Shown: positions 9,602 to 18,861, numbered from the stretch's first letter. The stretch: DNA of 64,000 bases from Acetobacter lambici (GCF_011516885.1 NZ_WOTD01000009.1:1-64000), one strand, 5' to 3'. The notes: generated by a model not told the origin, from the letters alone. Numbers and translations: made by a program.

Positions 9602-9632
9602 TTGCAAAAAATTATTAACCAATTTTTATAAT
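9602..9632 (+). promoter_or_regulatory. Candidate sigma-70 promoter for the Hint gene
   Basis: A perfect TATAAT at 9627-9632 lies 52 bp before the Hint start codon in a strongly AT-rich stretch. TTGCAA at 9602-9607 could be the -35 element, but the 19-bp spacing is long. Confidence 0.45.
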
Positions 9633-9684
9633 TCGGCCATTACTCCTTCACCTTCAGGGTATTTTGAAGGGGAAGGCGCGGGCA

Positions 9685-11565
9685 ATGGTAAACTATGTCA
9701 ATACCAATGGCGTAACCTACGCGGTCACGGACCATCAGGGCTTTCTGGGGGTGCGCGATGGTTACCGTGTTGCTATTACCGGCCCCGATGGCGCGCGCAT
9801 TTATGCCGGGGTCATTCATCCCGCCATTTTTGGCGGACAGGCTAATGGCAACGTCATACTGGGTGCCCGTGGCCTGCCCTGTGCGGTTCCCGCCCCTGCT
9901 GGCGGAACCTATATTGTGCCGCCGGGGGTGCATGCCACGTTTGGCATAGGCCCGGCCACGGGGCATGTTCCAGCGGGTAGTGCGTTCTATATTGGTGGCA
10001 ATGCCCTGCTGGGCGTAGCATTGGGTGCGCCTGCGGGGCTGCGGGTGCATGTGGCGGGCGGGTGCGCCATGTTTGCCCCCACGGAGCAGGGTGCCACGTT
10101 GGATGGCATGGAACTGGGCCTTGCCAATGGCGGCGTGTTTACCTGCGGCATGGGCCTGCCCGATGTGCTGTGCGGGGCCACGGTACGCTTTGGGCCGGGC
10201 GGCGGCACACTGGTGGTCAACGCGGACCACACGGCGTTTGACCTGTCTGGCACGGTGATCATGGGGTACACCCCCGACCATGCCATGATCGAGGTCCGTA
10301 ATATGGCCCGGTCTGTTGCGACCTATAGCGTGAGTGCGGATCGGCATTGCCGGAGCATTGTCCTGTATGCTCAGGACCGTGAGGAAGTCGGGCGGTTTAC
10401 CGTGGAACTGGCCCATAGCGCAGTGCTGGAGGCCGGGGAATACCGTGTGTCGGACAGGCACAGCCCCCTGCGCATCGCCCCCGAAAAAGCCCAGACCTGC
10501 ACCAGAGCCTGCTTTATTGAAGGCACGGATATTCATACACAAGGTGCCAATGTCGGGCTGGACACACTCCAGACCGGTAGCCTTGTGGATGTGTGGGGGA
10601 GGGATGGCGCCAGCACCCAACGCCTTTTGTGGGTCGGTCGAGGGCATGTGCAGGTCCGACCCGAACTGCCGGAGGAGGAGGCGGGGTACCCCATTCGGGT
10701 TTTACGCCATGCGCTGGGGCAGAATCTGCCTGAACGGGACCTGTTGTTAACGCCCCAGCATACGGTGTTGCATAATGGGCGCTTTGTGCCCGTGCGTATG
10801 CTGGTTAACGGTGGCAGTATTTTTTACGACCATAGTATTACCAGATATGATTACACCCTTGTACAAACAGAAACACATGCTGTTCTTGTCGCCAACGGTG
10901 TGCCGACCGAATCTTATCTGGCGCAGCAGGCCGGGCGGGCGGAAGGCTGGGCTGGTGGCGTGGTGCGCGTGGGCCGTGCGGCTCCACATGTATGGGAGAA
11001 GGAGGTTCTCCCCCTCCCGCAGGTGGAGCGCGCGGCACTGGCCGCAGTATTTGCCCAATTGCGCACGCGCGCGGGCAGTGTGCCGGGGTGCAGGCCATTG
11101 GTCAGCACGCCGGAGTTGAGCATGGACCCGGACCTATTTTTGGTCACGGACAAGGGGCAGCGTGTCAGGCTGCTGCGCCGGGATGGGGAACAGTGCTTTT
11201 ACATGCTGCCTGCGGGGGTCAAAAAAGTTTTTCTGGCCTCGCGCAGTTGCCAGCCATCGGTGGTGATCGGTCCTTATGTGGATGACCGACGTATGCTTGG
11301 GGTGGCGGTGGGGGAGGTAACCCTGTTCAGCGGTGGTCGTTACGTGGCGCAGGGCTGGCACCTGCGGGCGGAGGGTGGGGCATGGCCGGGCTGGCACGCT
11401 CTGGAAGCCAACGCCGTAAGCCGCTGGACCACGGGTTATGCCGAACTCCCACTTAAAGGCATGAAGGAAGGGCAGATGGGGTTACTGACCATTCAGGTCC
11501 ATGCCGCGGGGCCATTTGTTGTGGCACCATCCGCCAGTGCGGAAACAGATAAGCTGCGCGCGTAA
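9685..11565 (+). CDS. Hint-domain protein with Gly-rich beta N-terminus
   Basis: A 626-residue protein. The first 270 residues are rich in Gly, Ala and Val with a beta-strand-like rhythm and no enzymatic motif. A Hint (Hedgehog/intein) domain follows, starting at Cys276 in ACFIEGTDI, with the block-B TxxH motif LTPQHTV (Thr356, His359) and a terminal GVPTESYL, as in the Hint_2 family of Acetobacteraceae. The last 170 residues are a separate beta-rich region. There is no signal peptide. Hint domains catalyse an N-to-S acyl shift; whether this one cleaves itself is unknown. The ATG at 9685 was chosen over a TTG at 9664 because GAAGGGGAAGG precedes it. Confidence 0.8.
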   Translation: MVNYVNTNGVTYAVTDHQGFLGVRDGYRVAITGPDGARIYAGVIHPAIFGGQANGNVILGARGLPCAVPAPAGGTYIVPPGVHATFGIGPATGHVPAGSAFYIGGNALLGVALGAPAGLRVHVAGGCAMFAPTEQGATLDGMELGLANGGVFTCGMGLPDVLCGATVRFGPGGGTLVVNADHTAFDLSGTVIMGYTPDHAMIEVRNMARSVATYSVSADRHCRSIVLYAQDREEVGRFTVELAHSAVLEAGEYRVSDRHSPLRIAPEKAQTCTRACFIEGTDIHTQGANVGLDTLQTGSLVDVWGRDGASTQRLLWVGRGHVQVRPELPEEEAGYPIRVLRHALGQNLPERDLLLTPQHTVLHNGRFVPVRMLVNGGSIFYDHSITRYDYTLVQTETHAVLVANGVPTESYLAQQAGRAEGWAGGVVRVGRAAPHVWEKEVLPLPQVERAALAAVFAQLRTRAGSVPGCRPLVSTPELSMDPDLFLVTDKGQRVRLLRRDGEQCFYMLPAGVKKVFLASRSCQPSVVIGPYVDDRRMLGVAVGEVTLFSGGRYVAQGWHLRAEGGAWPGWHALEANAVSRWTTGYAELPLKGMKEGQMGLLTIQVHAAGPFVVAPSASAETDKLRA

Positions 11566-11673
11566 TGGACGGAAAAACTCTTTTTTCGTAAAGGTATTTT
11601 TATAATTGTTGCGCATCCCCCCCCCGCCAGAACACTCAGGGGCTGGTGCGGGGGAGGGGGCATACAGGCAGGA

Positions 11674-12681
11674 TCAGGATTTACGGCATTGCCGTATGTG
11701 GTTGAGGGCCGCACTCAGCCCCATGGCAGCCAGTGCGCCAAACAGGCTGGCCCGCAGGCCGGAGGAAACAAAAACCGTAAACGGGCTGTTCAGCCTGCGG
11801 GCTTTGGCCTCAAACGGTCCTTCGGCTCCGTAGGCGCCGGGCACGGGTTTGTACAGGTCATCGGGCTGGGGGCCTTCTGCCCAGTCGTGGCTCATCTGGG
11901 CCTTGTAGCCGTGGCTGGCCAGCCGGGCCTCGCGGCAGCCAGGGCCAGCAAAGCGCCACAGGGCGGAAAAGCTGTTGGCCCAGCCAATGGAGATCGAACG
12001 GCTGGTGGTAAAGGCCGCACGGCAGATGGCCTCTGCCGCCACCTCTGGTTCATAGACCGGGCCAAAGGGTTTCAGGCGTTTGCCGGTCAGGTTGCGGGTC
12101 CAGCTATAATGCGGGGTGTTAATGGCGGGCAGGTCCACCATAACAATGCGAATACGGTCCGCATCGTGCCGCAGTTCCGTGCGCAGGCTGTTGCAAAAGC
12201 CACGCAGGGCGGCGCGGGAGCCGTTTTCCGCTGCCTGTAGGGGCAGGTCGCGCAGGGTGGGGGCCAGATCGAGGTTGATGATCGCCCCCTGTCCCCTGCG
12301 GCGCATAACATTCAGGGCCGCCAGCGTGCCATTGACGCTGCCAAGGTAGGTCACCTGTGTTGCGCGCTGGATGTCCTGCGCGTTCAGGCCCGCAACCTGC
12401 CCGACAACAGTCGCCCCCGCGCAGTTGGCCCAGACGGAAATGGGGCCGAGTTCGTTCTCAATATGGTGGGCGGCGTCCTGCACGGCCTGCGCGTCGGCAA
12501 CATCCACACTGAGCACAAGGGTGCGGATGGAATGCTGGGCCAGATTCTGCGCCGTGGCCTGCAGGCGTTCCTCGTCACGCCCAAGCAGGGCCACGTCAAA
12601 CCCTGCGCGCCCCAGTGCGCGGGCCGCCGCACGGCCAATGCCCGACCCTGCTCCCGTAATGACCGCAATCTGAGTTGCCAT
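11674..12681 (-). CDS. Degenerate short-chain dehydrogenase/reductase, catalytic residues lost
   Basis: A 335-residue SDR-fold protein. The Rossmann motif VITGAGSGIGRA, the DVAD motif and NCAG are intact, so NAD(P) binding is plausible. The active site is not: where homologues have a Ser in 'INxxS' it reads IINLDLA, and the expected YxxxK is ENGSR (Glu152 replaces Tyr, Arg156 replaces Lys). The codons were re-read on the complementary strand and confirm this. The flanking segments (PLQAA, GFCNSLRTEL, PAINTP) align well with active relatives. The C-terminus ends in a hydrophobic stretch that may touch the membrane. A binding or regulatory role is an inference. Confidence 0.8.
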   Translation of the reverse strand: MATQIAVITGAGSGIGRAAARALGRAGFDVALLGRDEERLQATAQNLAQHSIRTLVLSVDVADAQAVQDAAHHIENELGPISVWANCAGATVVGQVAGLNAQDIQRATQVTYLGSVNGTLAALNVMRRRGQGAIINLDLAPTLRDLPLQAAENGSRAALRGFCNSLRTELRHDADRIRIVMVDLPAINTPHYSWTRNLTGKRLKPFGPVYEPEVAAEAICRAAFTTSRSISIGWANSFSALWRFAGPGCREARLASHGYKAQMSHDWAEGPQPDDLYKPVPGAYGAEGPFEAKARRLNSPFTVFVSSGLRASLFGALAAMGLSAALNHIRQCRKS

Positions 12682-12839
12682 GCCTGTTGTGCCTTCCGCG
12701 TTGGTTTTTGTGGTGTGGATGGGTTGTTAAAAACTGGTCTTTTCTACCTGCGCGAGCAGGGGGTGGAGTGCAAGGCGTGCCAGAGCGGCCCTGCCTTGTG
12801 CGCCATGGAATAAGGGGGGTAGCGGCCCCGAACCTGTGT

Positions 12840-13418
12840 TTACAGGTAGCGCAGAGCCAGAAAACCGCCAAGCAGCGCTATGGCGAACACGCCCGTAACC
12901 AGTGGCAGGCGTTTTTCCAGAAAGTTCTGTATGGCCGGGCCAAAGCGGCGCAGCAGGCCAGCGACCAGCGCAAAGCGCACCCCACGGGTCACAAGGCTCG
13001 CGCATATAAAGGGGATAATGGCAAAGTGGGCCATGCCGCTGGCAATGGTCACAAACTTGTAGGGGATGGGGGTCAGCCCCTTGAACAGGATAATCCATAC
13101 CCCCCACTGGCGGAACTTGTCCTGCAAGGCGGCCAGTGTGTGCTCGGCATGGTAGAAGTGTACAATGGGTTTTGCCAGCGTATCCAGCAGTAGTGCGCCA
13201 ATCAGCCAGCCCAGTAGCCCCCCCGCAACACTGGCCACGGTGCAGATGGCAGCGTACCGCCACGCCTTGTCCTTTTGGGCCAGCACCATGGGCACAAGCA
13301 GCGTTTCGGGCGGGAGGGGGAAAAAGCTGGCTTCTGCAAAAGCGAGTGCCGCCAGCCATAGGGGCGCGTGGGGGCTGGCGGCGTGCCGCAGAACGCGGGC
13401 GTAGAGTCTATCGAGCAT
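12840..13418 (-). CDS. YqaA/DedA-family inner-membrane protein
   Basis: A 192-residue protein with four to five membrane segments and the family signature FAEASFFPLPPETLLVPMVL, followed by LFKGLTPIPYKFVTIASGMA. DedA/YqaA (SNARE-associated, VTT domain) proteins are implicated in lipid flipping and membrane potential homeostasis. It is third in a likely operon with the MATE transporter and DUF6582 genes, 9 bp after the latter. Confidence 0.87.
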   Translation of the reverse strand: MLDRLYARVLRHAASPHAPLWLAALAFAEASFFPLPPETLLVPMVLAQKDKAWRYAAICTVASVAGGLLGWLIGALLLDTLAKPIVHFYHAEHTLAALQDKFRQWGVWIILFKGLTPIPYKFVTIASGMAHFAIIPFICASLVTRGVRFALVAGLLRRFGPAIQNFLEKRLPLVTGVFAIALLGGFLALRYL

Positions 13419-13427
13419 TCAGGTCCG

Positions 13428-13637
13428 TTACAGTTGTTCTTGGCGCAGCACGTCTTCGGCCTTGCTGTGGATCAGGTCGTATTCCGCCTGTGTTAGATTG
13501 CCCCGATGCAGCATTTCGCTCGCGCGGGCAAGGGCGTCCCTTGCATGGGTTGCGTCTGGTATGGGGTAGCGGCGGCCGCGCAGGGCAAAGGCACTATCGG
13601 GCAGGGCGTTGCGTTCAGCCGTGGTCAGCTTGGACAT
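13428..13637 (-). CDS. Small DUF6582-like protein
   Basis: A 69-residue soluble protein beginning MSKLTTAERNALPDSAFAL, then GRRYPIPDATHARDALARA. The pattern 'LPxSxFALpgxRxYPIpDxxHARnALaR' is seen in DUF6582 proteins, often found near phage or stress genes; function is unknown. A longer reading frame extends 26 residues upstream into the MATE gene, but the ATG at 13637 has a CAGGAA ribosome site and starts the conserved part. It sits 22 bp after the MATE stop codon. Confidence 0.72.
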   Translation of the reverse strand: MSKLTTAERNALPDSAFALRGRRYPIPDATHARDALARASEMLHRGNLTQAEYDLIHSKAEDVLRQEQL

Positions 13638-13659
13638 GTGCGTATTCCTGTTCCCTCGG

Positions 13660-15123
13660 TTAAAGGTCGGAGGCACTTTCCACTTCGTCCAGTTCCGCCA
13701 TGGCGGCTTCTGCACTGGTGGTTGGCACGTCGGAAACTGGCGTGCTCCGCGTATCCAGCGTCGGAGGGTGCGACGCGGGCATGGATGTGAGTGTTCGCGT
13801 GACGCGGAACGCAGTCAAGACCGCAAATGTACCAAAAAGCACCGCACCTATGGCCTGACCCACCTGCACCCCTTGTGGGCCATAGTGTTCGCACAGCAGC
13901 ACAAACGGAATTGTGCCCAGTGTTGCCCGCCCCCAGTTGAATGCGGTGGAGTAAAGCGGAAAGCCAAGGTTGTTGAACGCGGCATTGGCCACAAACAGCA
14001 TGCCCACAAACAGGTAGCTGCCAATGGTCCATGTGCAGAACAGGTGCAAAAGGGCGGCGGCATTACCCTGTGCATTGTACATGGCAATAATCAGATCCTG
14101 CGCAAAGTAGAGCAGCACCCATGTCAGCCCCACGCTGAGCACAACCAGTTTAAGGGCCGCGGCCAGCGTTTCGCGCACACGGTCGGGGCGGCCTGCGCCC
14201 ACATTCTGGCCCATGATCGGACCAACAGAGCCAGTTAGGGCGAATACGAGCGAGAACAGCACCGGCACCATGCGCTCGATCGAGGCCTGCCCGGCCACGG
14301 CCTCCAGCCCAAAGCCGGACATGGCGCGGGTTACGTACACCCCGCCCGCAGGCGTTGCCAGATTGGTGAGTATGGCAGGCAGTGATATGCCCGCCACCCG
14401 GCGTGTATCGGGCACAATGCGGCGCAGGCATGGGCGGGCCAGCATGCTGTGCCCCAAAGCCCCGCGCAGGCCAGCCCCGGCCACCACAACGCGGGAGAGG
14501 GTCGTGCTGATGGCCGCCCCCATTAGCCCTTCATGCAGCCCAAAAATAAACAGCGGGTCCAGCACTGCCGCCACCACGGCCCCCATAAGGGTAATGTGCA
14601 TGGAGCCTTTGGCATCTCCGACAACACGCATAAGGGCTGAACAGCCCATGCCAATGCAGATCAGGGGCAATGCCACACTCAGAATACGCAGGTAGGCCGT
14701 GGCCTCGACCAGTGTCTGCCCCTGTGCGCCAAACAGGCTGAGTATGGGGGCCGCTCCCAGAGCCGTGGCAAGGCTCAGCACCCCGGTAACTCCGGTCATC
14801 ACAATCATGGAAGAGGCGGCAAGGCAGCGGGCTTCCTCATGCCGTCCGGCCCCGATCTCACGCGCGGTGGCGGCACTTATGCCAATGGTCAGACCAATGG
14901 AAATGGCAATCTGTAGCCCGATAACCGCGCTGGCAAAGCCAATGGCCGCGGTCATGGCAGTGTTGTTGAGGTGGCTGATATACACCATGTTGAGCATATC
15001 GACCGCAAACACGGCCATAAGCCCAATGGCCCCGGTTCCGGCCATGACCAGCACATGCCGCATGATGCTGCCTGTTGTAAAACAGGCTTTATGGCGGCTG
15101 CCGGGCGAGGATGGCCGGGTCAT
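13660..15123 (-). CDS. MATE-family multidrug efflux transporter
   Basis: A 487-residue membrane protein with twelve predicted helices in two halves, each with the MatE pattern (MLNMVYISHLNNTAMTAAIG in the first; LATPAGGVYVTRAMSGFGLE in the second). MATE pumps export cationic drugs or metabolites using Na+ or H+. The C-terminal 35 residues are hydrophilic. The start at 15123 has a GGAG ribosome site; a second Met at residue 21 is possible. First gene of a MATE/DUF6582/YqaA run with spacings of 22 and 9 bp. The substrate cannot be told from sequence. Confidence 0.88.
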   Translation of the reverse strand: MTRPSSPGSRHKACFTTGSIMRHVLVMAGTGAIGLMAVFAVDMLNMVYISHLNNTAMTAAIGFASAVIGLQIAISIGLTIGISAATAREIGAGRHEEARCLAASSMIVMTGVTGVLSLATALGAAPILSLFGAQGQTLVEATAYLRILSVALPLICIGMGCSALMRVVGDAKGSMHITLMGAVVAAVLDPLFIFGLHEGLMGAAISTTLSRVVVAGAGLRGALGHSMLARPCLRRIVPDTRRVAGISLPAILTNLATPAGGVYVTRAMSGFGLEAVAGQASIERMVPVLFSLVFALTGSVGPIMGQNVGAGRPDRVRETLAAALKLVVLSVGLTWVLLYFAQDLIIAMYNAQGNAAALLHLFCTWTIGSYLFVGMLFVANAAFNNLGFPLYSTAFNWGRATLGTIPFVLLCEHYGPQGVQVGQAIGAVLFGTFAVLTAFRVTRTLTSMPASHPPTLDTRSTPVSDVPTTSAEAAMAELDEVESASDL

Positions 15124-15812
15124 GCTGGCTCCGTTGGGGCTTGCCCTTGCGTATGGGGGCGCTCGGGTGGACGTAGAGCAGGGCAGTATGTCACGTCCGG
15201 GCGGCGCTGCGAATAACCTGTTCGTGGATTAAACCGCATGGCTCGGCTGATTTATGGCGTGGAGGCAAAGGTCTGCCGGACCTGCCCGGCATGGGCGAGC
15301 CAGCAGGAGCAGGCGCACCTGTTTGAGAGTTGCCTTGGAAGTTATGCGGAAAACGCGCACATGATATGCGTTTAACGGATACCTCCCGCGTCATGCCCAC
15401 ATGCCGCCAGAACCGCACCGGACTGGCGCATAAGGGGCCGACCAGACCTGCGCCAGACGGGCGATGTTGCGGCAAAGGGGCCGCAAACAGCCACCGCCAC
15501 AAGGTTTTGCGCCAGAAGGATATGGACTGCGGGCCATACCTGCCAGAGCCGGAGGCAGGGGCAGACTGGGTGGGTGGGGCATAAGCCAGCCCTGACCGCA
15601 ACGCTCCCACTTAGAGAAAAGGGCGGATTTGCGCAAGTTAAGGATAGAGGACACACAAGGCATGCGCGGCTTTTAGGGCACGCCTGCTCCCCAGATGCAC
15701 CGCGCAGGCGCAAGGATGGATGACAATGGGGCGTGTGGTTGCTAAACCCCCCCCTCGCTGCAGTCTTCCTTCCTAATTCGTGTAACAGCTGAGGCCGGGA
15801 ACCGTCCTTGTC
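15124..15812. other. Long intergenic region before prs
   Basis: This 689-bp divergent spacer has no supported gene. Open frames of 84 to 139 codons occur on both strands (for example 15191-15610 on minus), but their translations are Arg/Pro/Ala-rich without motifs and none has a good ribosome site. No tRNA cloverleaf was found. It presumably carries the promoters of prs and the MATE operon. Confidence 0.5.
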
Positions 15813-16745
15813 ATGAAAATCGTCGCCTGTAACAGCAACCTGCCACTGGCCCAGGCCGTTGCCGCAGAGCTGAACCTGCCCCTGTGTAACGTAACCGTGC
15901 GCCGCTTTGCGGACATGGAAGTGTTTGTTGAAATTCATGAAAACGTGCGCGGCGAGGATGTGTTTGTCATCCAGAGCACCTGCACGCCCACGAATGACAA
16001 CCTGATGGAACTGCTGATCATGCTCGACGCGCTGCGTCGTGGGTCGGCCAAACGTATTACGGCGGTTATTCCGTATTTCGGCTATGCCCGTCAGGACCGC
16101 AAATCCGGCCCACGCACGCCCATTAGCGCCAAGCTGGTCGCCAACCTTCTGGTGGAAGCCGGGGCAAGCCGTGTGCTGACACTGGACCTGCACGCCATGC
16201 AGATTCAGGGCTTTTTTGATATTCCGGTGGACAATCTGTATGCGGCCCCGCTGTTTGTGCGCGACATTCGCGCCCAGTACGGCGACCGTGACCTTATGAT
16301 TGTCTCCCCCGATGTGGGCGGGGTTGTGCGTGCACGCCAGCTTGCCCAGCGGCTGAACACCGATCTGGCGATCATTGATAAACGGCGTGAACGCGCAGGC
16401 GTGTCCGAGGTCATGAACGTGATCGGGGATGTAAGCGGCCGCCACTGCCTGCTGGTGGATGACATTGTGGATAGCGGCGGCTCACTGTGCAACGCGGCGC
16501 GCGCCATTGCCAAACAGGGTGCGGCATCGGTTGGGGCTTATGTGACCCACGGTGTGCTGACCGGGCAGGCTGTGCCCCGTATTGCCGATTCTCCGATTGA
16601 AATGCTGACCCTGACAGACAGTATTCAGGCCACGGCACCGGTCATGGCGGCCAGCAATATCCGCCAGATCACCATTTCCGGCCTGCTGGCACGCGCCATG
16701 CGTGCCGTCTCGGACGAAAGCTCCGTATCCTCCCTGTTTGACTGA
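15813..16745 (+). CDS. prs: Ribose-phosphate pyrophosphokinase
   Basis: A 310-residue cytoplasmic enzyme that makes PRPP from ribose 5-phosphate and ATP, feeding nucleotide, NAD, His and Trp synthesis. Visible hallmarks: [12 protein letters not shown] near the start, the flexible loop [34 protein letters not shown], and the PRPP-binding loop [11 protein letters not shown]. Length matches the family. A histidine phosphatase gene follows 7 bp after the stop codon, so they are probably co-transcribed. Confidence 0.96.
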   Translation: MKIVACNSNLPLAQAVAAELNLPLCNVTVRRFADMEVFVEIHENVRGEDVFVIQSTCTPTNDNLMELLIMLDALRRGSAKRITAVIPYFGYARQDRKSGPRTPISAKLVANLLVEAGASRVLTLDLHAMQIQGFFDIPVDNLYAAPLFVRDIRAQYGDRDLMIVSPDVGGVVRARQLAQRLNTDLAIIDKRRERAGVSEVMNVIGDVSGRHCLLVDDIVDSGGSLCNAARAIAKQGAASVGAYVTHGVLTGQAVPRIADSPIEMLTLTDSIQATAPVMAASNIRQITISGLLARAMRAVSDESSVSSLFD

Positions 16746-16752
16746 AGGTGTG

Positions 16753-17349
16753 ATGACCGTGCTTCTCCCCCGTCCATACTGGTATCTACGGCACGGTCAG
16801 ACGGACTGGAACAGGGCCGGTCTTTCGCAAGGGCGCACGGATGTGCCTTTGAACGAGACCGGGATTGAACAGGCGGTGGAGGCAGGCAGGCTTATTGAGC
16901 AGGCTGTGCGAGCCCAAGGGGCGGGTGCCATTACCCGTATTGTCTGCTCCCCCCTTGAACGTGCCCACCGGACCGCCACCATTGTGCGTGACGAACTGGT
17001 GGCACACGGTCTGCCGCTGCTCCCGCTGAGTGTGGATGATGATCTGGCAGAAGTCTGTTTTGGCGAGCAGGAAGGCCAGCCAATTGCCGACTGGTATGAT
17101 GACTGGATAGCCGAGCAGTACACGCCCCCGGGTGCAGAGCGGTTTGCCGAGCTCAAAAGTCGTGCGGCCCGCGCGCTCAACCGTGCTACCGAGCAGGATG
17201 GACTGCCACTTGTTGTCGCCCATGGCGCGCTGTTCCGGGCGCTACGCGCGGTCATGGCCCTACCGGCCAATGTGCGCCTGCCCAACGCCATTCCGCTTAG
17301 TGCCGTGCATGAGGCACATACGGGCTGGACTCTGAGCGAACTTCCCTGA
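16753..17349 (+). CDS. Histidine phosphatase family protein (phosphoglycerate mutase-like)
   Basis: A 198-residue member of the 2H phosphatase superfamily. The phosphohistidine motif is YLRHGQTDWN near the N-terminus, a conserved acidic region (AEVCFGEQEGQPIADW) lies mid-protein, and the second catalytic His is in VVAHGALFRAL. Homologues act on phosphosugars, nucleotides or cobalamin intermediates; substrate cannot be assigned. The ATG at 16753 was chosen because TGAAGG just upstream, overlapping the prs stop codon, is a ribosome site. A 72-bp octamer repeat begins five bases after the stop. Confidence 0.85.
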   Translation: MTVLLPRPYWYLRHGQTDWNRAGLSQGRTDVPLNETGIEQAVEAGRLIEQAVRAQGAGAITRIVCSPLERAHRTATIVRDELVAHGLPLLPLSVDDDLAEVCFGEQEGQPIADWYDDWIAEQYTPPGAERFAELKSRAARALNRATEQDGLPLVVAHGALFRALRAVMALPANVRLPNAIPLSAVHEAHTGWTLSELP

Positions 17350-17354
17350 TTGTT

Positions 17355-17426
17355 AACGTCTGAACGTCTGAACGTCTGAACGTCTGAACGTCTGAACGTC
17401 TGAACGTCTGAACGTCTGAACGTCTG
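17355..17426. repeat. Perfect octanucleotide tandem repeat, nine copies
   Basis: AACGTCTG is repeated nine times without a mismatch, starting immediately after the histidine phosphatase stop codon. The period is not a multiple of three and the tract is outside any supported gene. Perfect homogeneity suggests recent slipped-strand expansion. Confidence 0.97.
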
Positions 17427-17551
17427 CATGGAGTGTTGCGCCAAATCTGGCATGCTGCCGGGCTCATGCAGCATTGTGCTCCGGCTGGCCGCCATGCGCG
17501 GTGTGGAGCCAGATGTTGGGCCACCACACCGCTTTAAGGTATTGTTGCCCT

Positions 17552-17950
17552 TTATTCCCGCACTGTGGGCGGTTGCGGAAAAAGGGATGGGTCATGGATG
17601 GCCCGGAGTCTGACGCATTGCGGCAGCATCTGGCGGATCATCCGCATGGTCGCCAGATCGGACAGGCCCGTCTGTTCGGAAAACCAGTCCAGTTCTTCTT
17701 GCAAAAAGAACCCGCGCACTTCCGCCTCGGTTGCGGGTGGGCTGTGGGGCGCACTCTGCCAGCGGCGGACAGAGCTGATCATGCCCATGGCCTGTGCGCG
17801 TTTTTCCAGCTTGCTGGGCCGGTCCGGTCGGGGGATGGGGCCGAGCACCTCGTTCAGGGCGGTCATCAGACCGGATTTGTCGGACGTGGCACCGGTAATG
17901 AAGTCCCCCACATGCGTGATGGCATTGGTGACTGAGTTAAGGAATGTCAT
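17552..17950 (-). CDS. Conserved hypothetical protein
   Basis: A 132-residue protein of unknown function, beginning MTFLNSVTNAITHVGDF. It has no signal peptide or membrane helix. The N-terminal third is Ser/Thr/Gly-rich and the second half is helical with many acidic and aromatic residues (VRGFFLQEELDWFSEQTGL). The CAGGGGG ribosome site 8 bp before the ATG and the natural residue composition support it as real. An overlapping frame on the plus strand (17474-17935) was judged a shadow. It faces the octamer repeat at its 3' side. Confidence 0.6.
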   Translation of the reverse strand: MTFLNSVTNAITHVGDFITGATSDKSGLMTALNEVLGPIPRPDRPSKLEKRAQAMGMISSVRRWQSAPHSPPATEAEVRGFFLQEELDWFSEQTGLSDLATMRMIRQMLPQCVRLRAIHDPSLFPQPPTVRE

Positions 17951-18151
17951 GGTAGCCCCCTGTTGTTAAAAAAGGAGATACCTCTGCAACGGGCCGTGGG
18001 CTGGTGGAGTTGCGTGGTAAAAGATTAAATAAAAAACATCTGGCAGCCCTGTGTGTAGCGCTCTGGCAAAGGTCTGGGCCGCTCCCTACATTATGGATGG
18101 TACACGTGGCTGACCCCGTTTGGGGGCGGGCCACAAAAGCAAGGAAATACC

Positions 18152-18691
18152 ATGTCTGATCTGATCGTGCTGGGCTTTGACCATATTGATGACGCAGCCA
18201 AGGTGCTGAGCGAATGCCGCACACTCCAGAAGGAATACCTGCTGGACCTGGAAGATGCCGTTGTGGTCACGCGCGATGCCAATGGCAAGGCGCATCTGCA
18301 CCAGAGCATTAATCTGGAAAAGGCGGGGGCATCATGGGGGCTGTTCTCTGGCGGGTTCTGGGGCGCTGTTGTGGGGCTTTTGTGCCTTAACCCGCTGGCA
18401 GGCTTTGTAATTGGCAGCGCGGTTGGGGCTGGCGCGGGCGCTCTGGCAGGCAAAATGTCCGATTACGGGATTGATGACGGGTTTATTACCAAACTGAGTG
18501 ACACCATTCCCCCCAACACTTCCGCCCTGTTTGTGCTGGTGCGCAAGTCCCAGCCGGACAAGGTTCTGGCTGATCTGCAAAAGTTCAAGGGCCATTCCCG
18601 TATTTTGCAGACCTCCCTCTCCCCCGAAGCAGAAGCAAGGCTCAAGGCTGCTCTGGGCGACGCAGCCGCTCCCGCACAGCCGGTGGCATAA
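18152..18691 (+). CDS. DUF1269 family membrane-associated protein
   Basis: A 179-residue protein. An N-terminal soluble part (MSDLIVLGFDHIDDAAKVL) is followed by a Gly/Ala-rich hairpin of two hydrophobic segments (GLFSGGFWGAVVGLLCL and FVIGSAVGAGAGALAG), then DYGIDDGFITKLSDTIPPNT and SALFVLV, the signature of DUF1269 (COG4803). Members are predicted membrane proteins of unknown role, often stress-linked. An AAGGAAA ribosome site precedes the ATG and a good terminator follows, so it is likely monocistronic. Confidence 0.85.
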   Translation: MSDLIVLGFDHIDDAAKVLSECRTLQKEYLLDLEDAVVVTRDANGKAHLHQSINLEKAGASWGLFSGGFWGAVVGLLCLNPLAGFVIGSAVGAGAGALAGKMSDYGIDDGFITKLSDTIPPNTSALFVLVRKSQPDKVLADLQKFKGHSRILQTSLSPEAEARLKAALGDAAAPAQPVA

Positions 18692-18724
18692 ACCGGGTAA
18701 AATCTGACTTCCGGGTGCAAGTCG

Positions 18725-18758
18725 GGGCTGGTGGGCGTATGTCCACCAGCCCTTTTTT
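18725..18758 (+). terminator. Rho-independent terminator after the DUF1269 gene
   Basis: A perfect 10-bp stem GGGCTGGTGG / CCACCAGCCC with an 8-nt loop is followed by TTTTTT. It lies 33 bp past the stop codon. Confidence 0.88.
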
Positions 18759-18861
18759 GTGGGGAGTGTTGGGTGTGTGGGCCAGTGGGTGGAGTTTAAT
18801 CTGGCGCGTTGTTGTGCGCGCTGGCGTGGCATAGTAGGGGCAGGTTTGCCTCTTTTCCTTT

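Noticed and set aside
15191-15610. 139-codon minus-strand frame in the spacer before prs
   Set aside because: Arg/Pro/Ala-rich composition, no ribosome site and no recognisable domain; competing frames on the other strand look equally random.
17355-17426. Possible CRISPR-like or protein-repeat array
   Set aside because: It is a simple octamer repeat with no spacers. The minus-strand translation (repeating RRSDVQTF) is a by-product of the repeat, with no ribosome site or gene around it.
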